Numbered from the stretch's first letter, positions 1-9,421 are shown. The stretch: 48,578 nucleotides of DNA from Clostridium sp. Cult1 (GCF_021655095.1 NZ_PPXW01000001.1:2030924-2079501); one strand, 5' to 3'. Numbers and translations: made by a program. Notes: generated from the letters alone by a model not told the origin.

Positions 1-401
1 TACATCATGCTATTCTAGATACTTTAGGATTACAATATTTACAAACTATAGTATTTATTCTTGTTATAGCAGCATTAGTTCAATTCGTTGAAATGGTACT
101 AAAAAAGATAAGCCCAACATTATATAATGCATTGGGAGTATATTTACCATTAATCACTACAAACTGTGTAGTTCTCGGTGTAGCAATATTAAATATTCAA
201 GAAGGATATACCTTAGTTGAAACAATATTTAATGCCTTTGGGGCATCAGTAGGATTTAGTTTAGCCCTAGTATTGATTTCAGGCATAAGGGAGCAATTTG
301 AAGTAATCGATATACCAGAAGCTCTAAAAGGCTTCCCTATTGCATTAATAACGGCAGGTCTTATGTCCATTGCATTCTTAGGATTTAATGGACTTGTATA
401 G
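1..401 (+). CDS. rnfA: RnfA, Rnf complex membrane subunit (5'-truncated)
   Basis: This is the C-terminal two thirds of RnfA; the reading frame is open from base 3 and the real start lies before the window. RnfA is an integral membrane subunit of the Rnf complex, which couples ferredoxin:NAD+ oxidoreduction to Na+ or H+ transport. The visible protein is almost all membrane helices and carries the family segment LGVYLPLITTNCVVLG, with the conserved Cys of the TTNC motif, and a C-terminal helix ending FLGFNGLV. It is followed after 11 bases by rnfB, the usual order at the end of clostridial rnf operons (CDGEAB). An RnfE/NqrD paralogue is possible in principle, but position directly before rnfB favours RnfA. 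Confidence 0.93.
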   Translation, partial: HHAILDTLGLQYLQTIVFILVIAALVQFVEMVLKKISPTLYNALGVYLPLITTNCVVLGVAILNIQEGYTLVETIFNAFGASVGFSLALVLISGIREQFEVIDIPEALKGFPIALITAGLMSIAFLGFNGLV

Positions 402-412
402 GAGGTAATAAG

Positions 413-1228
413 ATGATTGAAATATTATATCCAATTACAGTATTAGGTGGTTTAGGACTTATATTTGGATCCAGTCTTTCATTAGCATCTAAGGTTTTTT
501 CAGTGGAAGTCAATCCAAAGGTAGATGAAATTAGAAAAGCATTACCAGGGGCTAATTGTGGAGCTTGTGGATTCCCAGGATGTGATGGTCTAGCAAATGC
601 TATAGCAGAAGGTAAAGCTCCCGTAAATTCCTGTAGCGTTGGTGGTAATCCAGTAGCTGAAGTAGTGGCTGAAATAATGGGAGTAAATGCAGTAGAATCT
701 ACTAAGGAAGTAGCTACTGTATTGTGCCAAGGAGATTGTAATAAAGCGAAGGAAAAATATATTTACGAAGGAATCAAAGATTGTAGAGCCCAAAACATAT
801 TAGCAGGGGGTAGTAAATCCTGTTCCTATGGTTGTTTGGGATGTGGTACTTGTAAAGATGTTTGTGAATTTGATGCAATACAAATTATAGACGGTGTTGC
901 AGTTATAGATAAAGATAAATGTACATCCTGTAAAAAATGTATAGGCGTATGTCCAAAAGGAATAATCGAGCTTGTTCCTTATGATAATGAAGTAATAGTT
1001 AAATGTAAGAGTAAGGATCCTGGCAAAGTTGTTAGAGCCAATTGTAGTACTGGATGTATAGGTTGTCAAATCTGTGTTAAAAATTGTCCAGTAGAAGCTT
1101 TTACATTTGAAAATTATTTAGCAAAAATTAACTATGAAAAATGTATTAATTGTGGCATTTGTGCAGAAAAATGTCCTACAAAAGCAATATTTTCAAGTTT
1201 AGAAAAACCAAAAGCAGCAGCCCAATAG
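413..1228 (+). CDS. rnfB: RnfB, Rnf complex iron-sulfur subunit
   Basis: RnfB (271 aa) is the ferredoxin-like subunit thought to bring electrons into the Rnf complex. It has an N-terminal membrane helix (about residues 4-26), then the Fe-S domain signature GANCGACGFPGC (about residues 46-57) for a [4Fe-4S] cluster, and further Cys clusters. These include GCLGCGTCKDVC, CTSCKKCIGVC, CIGCQICVKNC and CINCGICAEKC, each of the form CxxCxxCxxxC, for several more [4Fe-4S] centres. Length and Cys layout are normal for the clostridial form, which has more ferredoxin motifs than the proteobacterial one. A ribosome binding site (GGAGGT) precedes the ATG. The stop codon lies inside the 5' arm of a strong terminator, so this is the last gene of the rnf operon. 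Confidence 0.96.
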   Translation: MIEILYPITVLGGLGLIFGSSLSLASKVFSVEVNPKVDEIRKALPGANCGACGFPGCDGLANAIAEGKAPVNSCSVGGNPVAEVVAEIMGVNAVESTKEVATVLCQGDCNKAKEKYIYEGIKDCRAQNILAGGSKSCSYGCLGCGTCKDVCEFDAIQIIDGVAVIDKDKCTSCKKCIGVCPKGIIELVPYDNEVIVKCKSKDPGKVVRANCSTGCIGCQICVKNCPVEAFTFENYLAKINYEKCINCGICAEKCPTKAIFSSLEKPKAAAQ

Positions 1229-1257
1229 AGCCTAAATTTTTTAGGCTCTTTTATTTT
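1227..1257 (+). terminator. Rho-independent terminator of the rnf operon
   Basis: A perfect 10-bp stem (AGAGCCTAAA at 1227-1236 with TTTAGGCTCT at 1240-1249), a 3-base loop and a T-rich tail. The stem starts within the rnfB stop codon. Confidence 0.92.
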
Positions 1258-1408
1258 TACTAGAATTCATTTATAATATAAAAGGTAGAGTAAGAAACAA
1301 TGTCTCTTTCTAATTATCTAAGGAAATCTAACTTGTAAATGGAAAGTATAAATGATAAACTAATTGTAATATGCACAGAATTAATATATATTCAAAAGGG
1401 TGAATAAG

Positions 1409-1786
1409 TTGACAAAAGGTGATAAGTTTTTGATGATCTTTATTGTAGTTATTAGCATATTATCCTTAGCTTATGTAAAAAGATCAGCCTTTAATTATAA
1501 AGAAAAGTATATAAGCGTACAGGTAAATGGAGAAGAGATAAAGAAGTTTATTTTTGATAGTAATTTAATTGGAAAAACTATTCCTGTAGAAACCCAGTAT
1601 GGATATAATTTAATTGAAATAGGCAAAGAAAAAGTGCGAGTAATTGAAGCCGATTGTCCTGATCAATTAGATGTAAAACAGGGTTATATATCTAAAGTTG
1701 GAGAAGTCATCGTTTGCTTGCCTAATAGATTGGTAATTGAGATAAAAGGGGTAGATGAAGGAGATGTAGACTATATAAGCCGTTAG
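1409..1786 (+). CDS. NusG domain II-containing protein
   Basis: A small membrane-anchored protein of about 125 aa with one N-terminal helix (FLMIFIVVISILSLAYV) and a C-terminal NusG-II domain. The family signature is seen as ADCPDQLDVKQG followed by VGEVIVCLPNRLVIEI. The usual second Cys of the signature (DCPDxxCV) is Asp here (DCPDQLDV). The function of this family is not known; it often sits between rnf genes and the Gx transporter, as here. A GTG at 1400 is in frame but touches the Shine-Dalgarno sequence, so the TTG at 1409, with AAAGGG about 8 bases upstream, is the better start. It ends 10 bases before the next gene and is probably co-transcribed with it. Confidence 0.82.
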   Translation: MTKGDKFLMIFIVVISILSLAYVKRSAFNYKEKYISVQVNGEEIKKFIFDSNLIGKTIPVETQYGYNLIEIGKEKVRVIEADCPDQLDVKQGYISKVGEVIVCLPNRLVIEIKGVDEGDVDYISR

Positions 1787-1796
1787 AGGTGAAAAG

Positions 1797-2321
1797 ATGA
1801 AAGGAATTAAAAGATTAATTTTTCTATCATTATTAGTTTCTGTTGGCCTAGGGTTAAGCGTCATTGAATCCATGATGCCGGTACCTTTCGTAGCGCCAGG
1901 AGCTAAATTAGGATTATCAAATATGGTCATACTAATTACATTGGTAATTTTTGGTTTTAAAGAAGCTTTGACTGTAGGTATTCTTAAATCCGTTATATTT
2001 ACTTTAGTTACAGGTAGCGTTACTAGTCTTTTTTATAGTCTTTCAGGTTCCGTTTTTAGTTGTATATTGATGTTTATAGCGTATAATAAATTTTCAAATA
2101 TTTTTAGCTTAATTGGAGTTAGCATTTTTGGCGCATTAGCCCATAATTTTGCTCAAGTTTTAGTAGCTAGTATAATAATGAAAAATTTTAGGATATTCTC
2201 TTATTTTCCTATATTATTATTGACTAGTTTATTTACAGGGTATTTTGTTGGATTAGTTTCTATATTTGTAGTAAAGAACTTAAGAAAATCTTTTGACAAT
2301 ATATTTTATTCTAAGAATTAA
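1797..2321 (+). CDS. Gx transporter family protein (heptaprenyl diphosphate synthase component I-like)
   Basis: A 174-aa integral membrane protein with about five or six helices. Its start (LSVIESMMPVPFVAPGAKLGLSN) matches the family once annotated as heptaprenyl diphosphate synthase component I (HepI, pfam07456) and now called Gx transporter family. The conserved PxPGxKLGLxN segment is seen at about residues 28-41 as PFVAPGAKLGLSN. Family members look like small ECF-type S components; the substrate is not established, and nothing here indicates one. ATG with GAGGTGAAA upstream. It lies between the NusG-II protein and maf with only 9-10 bases on each side, suggesting one transcript. Confidence 0.85.
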   Translation: MKGIKRLIFLSLLVSVGLGLSVIESMMPVPFVAPGAKLGLSNMVILITLVIFGFKEALTVGILKSVIFTLVTGSVTSLFYSLSGSVFSCILMFIAYNKFSNIFSLIGVSIFGALAHNFAQVLVASIIMKNFRIFSYFPILLLTSLFTGYFVGLVSIFVVKNLRKSFDNIFYSKN

Positions 2322-2330
2322 GGTGATATT

Positions 2331-2912
2331 ATGAACAGAATCGTTCTTGCTTCCGCATCTCCCAGAAGGAAAGAGTTACTATTGAAGTATAATGTAAAAC
2401 CTATTATAATAGAATCCAAAATTGATGAAAAGATATCCCAAGATGAAATAGCTGAACAAATTGCTATGGCTTTATCTTTTGAAAAAGCTATCCAAGTAGC
2501 AAAACAATTTGACAAGGGTGAAATTATAATAGGAGCTGATACAATTGTAACTTATCAAGGTAAGATTTTAGGTAAACCTAAAAGCCAAACTGAGGGAAAA
2601 GACATGTTAAGGTTTTTAAGTGGCAAAGAACACGAGGTAATAACTGGCATAAGTATCATAAAAGCCAATACAGATATAAAGATTATAGATTATGAAAGGA
2701 CAAAAGTAAAATTTAGAGAACTTACCGATGAAAAAATTGAGAACTACATTAATACTAAGGAATACATCGACAAGGCAGGAGGATATGCAATACAAGGATT
2801 AGGAGGAATATTAGTAGAATATATTCATGGATGCTACTTTAATGTAATAGGTTTGCCCATATATAAATTAGACAGTTTATTAGAAAGACATTTTGACATA
2901 AGTCTATTATAA
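2331..2912 (+). CDS. maf: Maf nucleoside triphosphate pyrophosphatase
   Basis: Maf-family protein of 193 aa, the usual length. Maf hydrolyses non-canonical or pyrimidine nucleoside triphosphates (dTTP/UTP in the YhdE type) to the monophosphate and pyrophosphate, and overexpression inhibits septum formation. Visible motifs are the N-terminal LASASPRRKELL, the central GADTIVTYQGKILGKP and the C-terminal DKAGGYAIQGLGGILVEYIHG, which form the substrate site. It sits directly before radC and mreBCD, the standard arrangement of the Firmicute cell-shape cluster. Start at ATG preceded by AAGGTGAT. Confidence 0.95.
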   Translation: MNRIVLASASPRRKELLLKYNVKPIIIESKIDEKISQDEIAEQIAMALSFEKAIQVAKQFDKGEIIIGADTIVTYQGKILGKPKSQTEGKDMLRFLSGKEHEVITGISIIKANTDIKIIDYERTKVKFRELTDEKIENYINTKEYIDKAGGYAIQGLGGILVEYIHGCYFNVIGLPIYKLDSLLERHFDISLL

Positions 2913-2930
2913 TAATAAAGGTGATAATAT

Positions 2931-3638
2931 ATGGCAAAAAGAATTGATATTAACAAATCTTATACTATCAAGGATCTTCCACTTAATGAAAGGCCTAGGG
3001 AAAAATTGATTAAATATGGAGTTGGTTCTTTATCTAACGCTGAGTTAATTGCCATAATTATTAGGACAGGACATTTAGAAGATACTGCCATAGACTTAGC
3101 TAATAGACTTCTCAGCATGGATAAAACAGGGATTGGGTATCTTTCTCATGCAACTGTAGAGGAATTAACTAGTATAAAAGGCATAGGCCAATGTAAAGCA
3201 GCTCAAATTATAGCTGCCATAGAACTAGGCAAAAGGATTTCTAGCAGAAGTGGAGAAGACAAACTAAAGGTAGACTCACCCTTAGTAATTGCAGAATTAC
3301 TTATGGAAGAGATGAGGTATTTAACTAAAGAACATTTTAAAATAGCTATTCTAGACACAAAAAATCAAATCATTAGTATTGAAAATATTTCCATAGGTAA
3401 TTTAAATGCATCTATTGTCCATCCAAGAGAGGTCTTTAATATTGCAATTAAAAGAAGTGCAAATTCTATTATATTAGTACATAATCACCCTAGTGGTGAT
3501 CCAACACCAAGCACAGAGGATATTAATATTACACATAGATTAATCGATGCAGGAAATATAATTGGAATCAAGGTTTTAGACCATATTATAATTGGTGATA
3601 ATAAATATATAAGCTTTAAACAGAAGAACATTATCTAA
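2931..3638 (+). CDS. radC: RadC family JAB-domain protein
   Basis: RadC (YkfG/JAB family), 235 aa. The N-terminal part (about residues 15-100) is a UPF0758 helix-hairpin-helix-like region with ELTSIKGIGQCKAAQI. The C-terminal half is a JAMM/MPN metalloprotease-like domain with the zinc motif HNHPSGDPTPSTED (about residues 181-194). The historical DNA-repair assignment has been withdrawn and the physiological role is unknown. It is followed after 40 bases by mreB with its own strong ribosome binding site. Confidence 0.94.
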   Translation: MAKRIDINKSYTIKDLPLNERPREKLIKYGVGSLSNAELIAIIIRTGHLEDTAIDLANRLLSMDKTGIGYLSHATVEELTSIKGIGQCKAAQIIAAIELGKRISSRSGEDKLKVDSPLVIAELLMEEMRYLTKEHFKIAILDTKNQIISIENISIGNLNASIVHPREVFNIAIKRSANSIILVHNHPSGDPTPSTEDINITHRLIDAGNIIGIKVLDHIIIGDNKYISFKQKNII

Positions 3639-3678
3639 ATTGTAAATTTTAGCCTATAGAAAGGAAGGAGCAAAGGAT

Positions 3679-4710
3679 ATGGGAATTTTTAGTGCATTCA
3701 CGAAAGATATGGGAATTGACTTAGGAACAGCAAATACATTAGTTTATATTAAAGGCAAAGATATCGTCATTAGAGAACCATCAGTAGTAGCAATTCAAAC
3801 CAATACAAAACAGGTTTTAGCTGTGGGTGAAGAAGCAAAAAAAATGATTGGTAGAACTCCAGGAAATATTGTAGCTATAAGACCTTTAAGAGATGGAGTT
3901 ATAGCTGATTTCGATATAACACAAAGCATGCTTAAGTATTTTATTAAACGTTCTATGCAAAGACGTTCATTATTTCAACCAAGGGTAGTAGTTTGTGTAC
4001 CTAGTGGGGTTACAGAAGTAGAAAAAAGAGCAGTAGAAGAAGCTGCCATCCATGCTGGTGCTAGAGATGCATATTTAATAGAAGAGCCAATGGCAGCAGC
4101 AATAGGTGCTGGACTTCCTGTTCATGAGCCTACTGGTAGTTTAATAGTAGATATTGGAGGAGGTACAACAGAAGTAGCTGTTATCTCCTTAGGTGGAATA
4201 GTTACCAGTAAATCCATTAGAATTGGTGGAGATGAACTAGATGAATCCATAGTTAACTATATTAAGAAAGAATATAGTTTAATGATTGGAGAACGTACAG
4301 CAGAAGATATAAAAATTACCATTGGTTCTGCCAACATAAACAATAAAGAAACTAAAATGAATATTAGAGGAAGGGATCTAATAAGCGGTTTACCAAAAAC
4401 CATAGAAATAACTTCAAAAGAGATATATGAAGCCATGAGAGAACAAATATATAATATTCTAGATGCCATTAAATCCACATTGGAAAAAACACCACCAGAA
4501 TTAGCTGCAGATATTATGGAGCAAGGTATAATGTTAACAGGAGGAGGAGCTTTATTAGATGGTTTAGATAGACTAATTAGGAATGAAACAGGAATGCCTG
4601 TTCATGTAGCTGAGAACCCATTAGATTGTGTAGCCATTGGTACTGGAAAAGCATTAGAAAGTATCGAGGTTTTGAAAAAAACTGTATCAAATAATAAAAG
4701 AATAGGTTAG
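3679..4710 (+). CDS. mreB: MreB rod-shape-determining actin homologue
   Basis: MreB (343 aa, normal length) is the bacterial actin that forms membrane-associated filaments and organises the elongasome. The actin-fold motifs are clear: phosphate 1 loop [13 protein letters not shown] near the N-terminus, [15 protein letters not shown], phosphate 2 [18 protein letters not shown], and the adenosine motif [16 protein letters not shown] strong Shine-Dalgarno sequence (AAGGAAGGAG) lies about 8 bases before the ATG. It leads an mreB-mreC-mreD-PBP2 run with gaps of 10-17 bases. Confidence 0.98.
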   Translation: MGIFSAFTKDMGIDLGTANTLVYIKGKDIVIREPSVVAIQTNTKQVLAVGEEAKKMIGRTPGNIVAIRPLRDGVIADFDITQSMLKYFIKRSMQRRSLFQPRVVVCVPSGVTEVEKRAVEEAAIHAGARDAYLIEEPMAAAIGAGLPVHEPTGSLIVDIGGGTTEVAVISLGGIVTSKSIRIGGDELDESIVNYIKKEYSLMIGERTAEDIKITIGSANINNKETKMNIRGRDLISGLPKTIEITSKEIYEAMREQIYNILDAIKSTLEKTPPELAADIMEQGIMLTGGGALLDGLDRLIRNETGMPVHVAENPLDCVAIGTGKALESIEVLKKTVSNNKRIG

Positions 4711-4720
4711 TGGTGATATT

Positions 4721-5557
4721 ATGTTTTTTTTCAAGAAATATAAAAATAGAATGATAGTAACTATAGTTGCTATCATTCTAATTATTGTTATTGGAGTTAC
4801 TAGTAATAAAAGAACAGGACTATCGAAGATAGAGAAGACTATTGGAGATATTATTAAACCAGTAGAGAAGTTTTTCTTTAATATAGGGAAAAGATCCTCC
4901 AATTTTTTTAGTTCTATTAAAGATATTGGTAATTTAAGAGAAGAAAATGAAAATTTAAAGCTAAAAATTGCCGAATTAGAAGAAAAAAATCGACTCTATG
5001 AGGATCTAATTGGAAAAGCCGAATACTTGAAGAGTGAAAAACAACTAATGGACAATACTAATTATAGCTTAATAACTGCCCAAATCATAGGAAAAGAGCC
5101 AGGCAATTGGTTTGATAGATTTACAATAGACAAGGGTTTAAATGATGGTGTTAAAAAAGGAGATACGGTAATACAAGGAGTAGAAACCGATGATGGAGTA
5201 ATTCAAGAAGGCATAGTTGGAAGAATTGCTGAGGTAGGGGATAATTGGTCTAAAGTGGTTTCCATTATAGATGAAAATAGTAAAATTTCCTTTAAGGTAA
5301 TAAGAACCCAAGATGGAGGAATAATATCAGGCAGCGTAGACGGTAGATTAAATGGTTACCTATTTGATACCAAAGCTGATATAATGAAGGGAGACAAGCT
5401 TTTTAGTTCTGGGCTAGGTGGCATATATGTAAAAGATTTATATATAGGTGAGATTACAGATGTAATAAAGAAAGACGAAGATTTAACGAAACATATAGAA
5501 ATAGAGTCAGCTGTTGATTTTAAGAAACTATATAAGGTTTTTATCATATCTAATTAA
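4721..5557 (+). CDS. mreC: MreC rod-shape-determining protein
   Basis: MreC (278 aa) is a bitopic protein that links MreB and PBP2. It has a single N-terminal membrane helix (about residues 9-27), a coiled coil of about residues 66-105 rich in E, K, L and N, and a C-terminal beta domain with FDRFTIDKGLNDGVKKGD and GIVGRIAEVGDNWSKV, as in other MreC proteins. Codons 9-20 also form a long inverted repeat at 4747-4780 (listed separately). The gene ends 16 bases before the preferred mreD start. Confidence 0.94.
   Translation: MFFFKKYKNRMIVTIVAIILIIVIGVTSNKRTGLSKIEKTIGDIIKPVEKFFFNIGKRSSNFFSSIKDIGNLREENENLKLKIAELEEKNRLYEDLIGKAEYLKSEKQLMDNTNYSLITAQIIGKEPGNWFDRFTIDKGLNDGVKKGDTVIQGVETDDGVIQEGIVGRIAEVGDNWSKVVSIIDENSKISFKVIRTQDGGIISGSVDGRLNGYLFDTKADIMKGDKLFSSGLGGIYVKDLYIGEITDVIKKDEDLTKHIEIESAVDFKKLYKVFIISN
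4747..4780 (+). repeat. Long hairpin inside the first codons of mreC
   Basis: The arm at 4747-4761 pairs with 4766-4780 (TAGAATGATAGTAAC with GTTGCTATCATTCTA; one T-G wobble), leaving a 4-base loop TATA. It lies about 26 bases after the mreC start codon, inside the sequence for the membrane helix. It is unusually long for a chance hairpin within a coding region. Confidence 0.75.
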
Positions 5558-5573
5558 AATTGAGGGATTTAAA

Positions 5574-6074
5574 TTGTTTATATTGATTACATTTTTAATA
5601 ATCATAATTAATTTCATACTCCAATCTACAATACTCCAATATTTTAATATATTCAACGTAGTACCAAATACAGGTCTTGTTATCATAGTTGTAATAGCAT
5701 TACTCAAGGGGAAAAGAGCAGGTAGTATTGTAGGCTTGATAGCTGGTCTACTACAGGATATCATATTCAGTCCTGTAATCGGAATAAATGGATTTTTATA
5801 TTTTTTTATAGGATATTTAGTGGGAATGACAGAAAACAAGCTATCTAAGGATAATATATTGATTCCCTTTATTATGACCTTAATCTCCACTATATGTTAT
5901 CATTTATTCTACTATCTATTTATGTACTTTTTATCCTATAATATATCTTTTCTTATCTTTTTTAAGGACGTAGTAATTATTGAAATGCTCTATAATAGCT
6001 TCATATCAATTATATTATATAAATGGTTTTCAAAGATATTTGTTATTCCTTCAATTAGGTTTGGAAGACGATAG
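5574..6074 (+). CDS. mreD: MreD rod-shape-determining membrane protein
   Basis: MreD (about 166 aa) is a polytopic membrane component of the elongasome. The protein has about five helices and the family segment ILQSTILQYFNIFNVVPNTGLV followed by GKRAGSIVGLIAGLLQDIIFSPVIGING. The reading frame is open back to 5514 inside mreC, but a TTG at 5574 with GAGGGA 6 bases upstream gives the usual start (MFILITFL), so I place the start there. It is followed after 11 bases by the PBP2 gene. Confidence 0.88.
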   Translation: MFILITFLIIIINFILQSTILQYFNIFNVVPNTGLVIIVVIALLKGKRAGSIVGLIAGLLQDIIFSPVIGINGFLYFFIGYLVGMTENKLSKDNILIPFIMTLISTICYHLFYYLFMYFLSYNISFLIFFKDVVIIEMLYNSFISIILYKWFSKIFVIPSIRFGRR

Positions 6075-6085
6075 GGGTGTAGGAT

Positions 6086-9000
6086 GTGAAAATACTAGAA
6101 AAACTGAAAAATCGATATAATATTTTAATCATCATACTGACCACTATTATGTTAATTATTTCATTTAAACTGGCCACATTGACTATAGTAAAGGGTGATT
6201 ATTATAGGGATATATCAGATAATAAAAGATTAAAAGAAATATATATTACTGCACCAAGAGGAGAAATTAGAGATAGATATGGAAGACTTTTAGCTGGTAA
6301 TAAACCTAGTTTTACTGTACAGATTTTAAAGGATGAATTAAATATTAAAGACAGGGATAAGAAAAATAATACATTATTGACATTGGCCAGATTACTTGAA
6401 GAAGACGGTGTTATATATGTAGACGAATTTCCTATTGAATTTAATATCTTTGATTATAAAAGAGAAGATATTTATGAAATAGAAAATATTACACCAACAG
6501 AAAAGGTATTAGATATTATAATATCTAATAATCTATTACCTCAAATACTGGATACCTATTATATTCATTCTGATTATAAAGAACATTATCAATTTATAAC
6601 AGTAAATAAAGCAATAAATGCTCTTAAAACTAAAGGGATTGACATGCCTATTAATGTTGCACTAAACCAAAATGGGGTAGAATTAAATTATAACAATGAC
6701 AAGGATATAGAACAATGGAAAAAACATTACCAGATAAATCAAGGGGCCACTGCTAAAGAAGCGATAATTAGATTGATTGATAACGATAAAAATATTATTA
6801 GAAAAATAATAGATCATCCCATTTCAAGACAATTGGTTTATAATATATTGAAAGAAAAAGGTTTAGACACTAACTTTACTTTAAAAGAGTATTCAATAAC
6901 TTTTGATCAAGAATACTTAGAACAAAAAAGAGCCCTTATGAAGACTTTTGAAGATATTAATTTTAAAACAAATGCTAAAGATGATTTTATAAATATTGTT
7001 ATGGAAACTTCATTAGCAGATTTGTTGGAGAAAATAGTTAAAGTTGAAGATAAAAAGGGAAATATTGAGACAACTGTACCTGGAAAGATATTGATTGAAA
7101 AAATAGAAGAGAAGGACTTAGAGTCTCCCGTTACAATAGAAGTTAACGAAGAAGTTAATACTGTACTATATAGCTATAAAGACAAGGGTATATCTAGTGA
7201 TAAAAATCCTTTAGACGCATTAATAGAATTTGGGAAGAAAAATGGTATATTAGAAGATTTTATAACCGATGATCAAATAAAGGGAATAGCTCAAGAGATC
7301 ATATTGGAAAAGGGTTATAATCCTAAAATATCTGTTTCAAGATGGGAATATGTATCTATAGTAAATAAGAAGGATTGGTATGAAAAATTTAAAATTCCTG
7401 ATGAGAAGAACCCAGAGGGTGCTTTTGCTTATTTAATAGAATACTATGAAATAGATAAAAACTTAAGCAAATACGAATCTAGGGTGATAATGAGTCTATA
7501 TGATCAATTGGATAAACAAGGTCATAGGGCCTATCAACCAATTAATATAGCCTATGGTATTAAAGATACTACCGTTGCAAAAATTGAAGAAGGCCTCATG
7601 GAAATGCCAGGTATTCAAGTATCTATAGAACCAGTAAGATATTATCCAGAAGGAGAAACAGCAGCCCATATATTAGGTTATTTAGGTAAAATATCCCAAA
7701 ATAATGAAATCGAGAAATACGTCAAAGAAAATAGTTATTCTCCTAATGATATAATTGGCAAGACTGGAGTTGAAGAGAAGTTCGAATCAGAACTTAGAGG
7801 TGAAAATGGCGTAAAAAGAGTAGAGGTTGATGTTTTAGGAAACACCACTAATACAATAGACGAAAAAAAAGCTATCCCAGGAAATAATGTATATTTGACT
7901 TTAGACATGAAACTACAAAAGGTAACAGAAGAGGCTTTAAAACACGGTTTAGAGCAAATCCAAGTAGGAGGAACATTTAAAAGCAAATGGGGAGATTATA
8001 AATTTGGAACAAGTAGAAGTAAAAGGAGACCATATATAAATGCTACTTCTGGTGCTGTAGTAGTTACTGACGTAAAAACTGGAGAGGTGTTAGCATTAGC
8101 TAATTATCCAGCTTATGATCCTAATCTTTTTTCTACTGGAATATCCAGCACAGACTGGGCTAGTTTATTTCCAGAAAATGAGGACGACCCATTAGCAGCA
8201 AGACCTTTGTATAATATAGCTATACAAACAGCCATACAGCCAGGTTCTACATTTAAAATGGTAACTGCCCTTGCAGCATTAGAAAAAGGGTTGAGTCCTA
8301 CAAAAACTATTAGGGATATGGGGTATGTAGATGTGGGAAATAAAAGATTTGGTTGTTGGCTATGGAATTCAAATAGAGGCACCCATGGACCAGTTAATGT
8401 ATATGATGCCCTTAGAGATTCATGTAACTACTATTTTTATTCCGTTGCCTTAGGAAGAAATCAAAGAACAGGTGAAGCTCTAGGCGTAAAAGTGGATATA
8501 GAAGATATTGCTAATATATCAAGGGAATTAGGATTAAACGATAAAACTGGGATAGAGATAGATATTCCTAGTGAAGCCTCTGGAGGAGTGCCAGACCCTC
8601 AAAGCAAAATAATGATAACTAAAACCTTATTAAAAAGGTATCTAAATAGAAATATTAGGTCTTATATTAAGGTAGAAGAGCAGTTTTCTGATGAAGAAAT
8701 AGACGAGAAGATTGAAGAAATTATCAGCTGGACTGAAGCAGGGGAATCCTTAACTAGAAATGAAGTAATTAGAAGATTGGATTCTATGGGAATAGAACCA
8801 GAAAAAAGACTAGAAGGAGAAAGAGAAGGTTTAGCAGATAAGATTAAATATACCTATTTAAACTTTGCAGGATGGAATATTACAGACACCTTAAATGTTA
8901 CTATTGGCCAAGGACAAAATGCTTATACTCCAATACAAATGGCTAACTATATTGCAACAATAGCCAACGGAGGATATAGACATAAGGTTACAGTTATAGA

Positions 9001-9421
9001 TAGTATAAAAAATTTTGACAACTCCAAAACTCTATACCAAAGGGAAGTTAATCCAGAGAGAATTAAGCTAAATAATTATGAAAACTTGGAGCATGTAAAA
9101 TATGGAATGAGAAAGGTAGCTAGTGAAGGTACTGCAAGAAGTTTATTTGGTAAATTTCCTGTCTCAGTAGCAGCAAAAACAGGAACAGCCCAAAGGTCAG
9201 GTGTCAATCCTGCCACTGGAGATACCTATGATGATTATGCTTGGTTCGTAGCCTTTGCTCCTTATGAGGAACCAGAAATAGCAGTTTCTATAGTTTTATT
9301 TCAAGGTGGAAGTGGTGGCTATGCTGGTCCTATTGCAAGAGAAATCATTGCTGAATATTTCGGTCTTAATAGTACTGATGAGAAGGAGACATTGCCGTTT
9401 GAAATTGAATTGGCAAGGTAA
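6086..9421 (+). CDS. mrdA: Penicillin-binding protein 2, expanded (elongasome transpeptidase)
   Basis: A class B PBP of 1111 aa, the D,D-transpeptidase that cross-links peptidoglycan during elongation. It has one N-terminal membrane helix (about residues 12-34), the dimerisation motif RGEIRDRYGRLLAGN (about 58-72), and PVRYYPEGETAAHILGYLGK from residue 516. The transpeptidase motifs are SxxK with Ser721 and Lys724 (GSTFK), SCN at 779-781 and KTGT at 1031-1034, all intact. Most PBP2 proteins are 600-750 aa. The excess lies mainly in a helical, charged stretch between about residues 85 and 480 and in an insert of about 90 residues between SxN and KTG (about 835-929). Start is GTG, with AGGGGTG about 7 bases before it. 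It follows mreD directly. Confidence 0.95.
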   Translation: MKILEKLKNRYNILIIILTTIMLIISFKLATLTIVKGDYYRDISDNKRLKEIYITAPRGEIRDRYGRLLAGNKPSFTVQILKDELNIKDRDKKNNTLLTLARLLEEDGVIYVDEFPIEFNIFDYKREDIYEIENITPTEKVLDIIISNNLLPQILDTYYIHSDYKEHYQFITVNKAINALKTKGIDMPINVALNQNGVELNYNNDKDIEQWKKHYQINQGATAKEAIIRLIDNDKNIIRKIIDHPISRQLVYNILKEKGLDTNFTLKEYSITFDQEYLEQKRALMKTFEDINFKTNAKDDFINIVMETSLADLLEKIVKVEDKKGNIETTVPGKILIEKIEEKDLESPVTIEVNEEVNTVLYSYKDKGISSDKNPLDALIEFGKKNGILEDFITDDQIKGIAQEIILEKGYNPKISVSRWEYVSIVNKKDWYEKFKIPDEKNPEGAFAYLIEYYEIDKNLSKYESRVIMSLYDQLDKQGHRAYQPINIAYGIKDTTVAKIEEGLMEMPGIQVSIEPVRYYPEGETAAHILGYLGKISQNNEIEKYVKENSYSPNDIIGKTGVEEKFESELRGENGVKRVEVDVLGNTTNTIDEKKAIPGNNVYLTLDMKLQKVTEEALKHGLEQIQVGGTFKSKWGDYKFGTSRSKRRPYINATSGAVVVTDVKTGEVLALANYPAYDPNLFSTGISSTDWASLFPENEDDPLAARPLYNIAIQTAIQPGSTFKMVTALAALEKGLSPTKTIRDMGYVDVGNKRFGCWLWNSNRGTHGPVNVYDALRDSCNYYFYSVALGRNQRTGEALGVKVDIEDIANISRELGLNDKTGIEIDIPSEASGGVPDPQSKIMITKTLLKRYLNRNIRSYIKVEEQFSDEEIDEKIEEIISWTEAGESLTRNEVIRRLDSMGIEPEKRLEGEREGLADKIKYTYLNFAGWNITDTLNVTIGQGQNAYTPIQMANYIATIANGGYRHKVTVIDSIKNFDNSKTLYQREVNPERIKLNNYENLEHVKYGMRKVASEGTARSLFGKFPVSVAAKTGTAQRSGVNPATGDTYDDYAWFVAFAPYEEPEIAVSIVLFQGGSGGYAGPIAREIIAEYFGLNSTDEKETLPFEIELAR

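Noticed and set aside
590-1069. Minus-strand frames opposite rnfB
   Set aside because: They are mirror images of a well-defined ferredoxin-like gene, have no ribosome binding sites and resemble no protein.
1261-1399. Promoter at TATAAT 1272-1277 for the NusG-II gene
   Set aside because: No acceptable -35 at the right distance and a leader of over 100 bases; possible but not supported enough to list.
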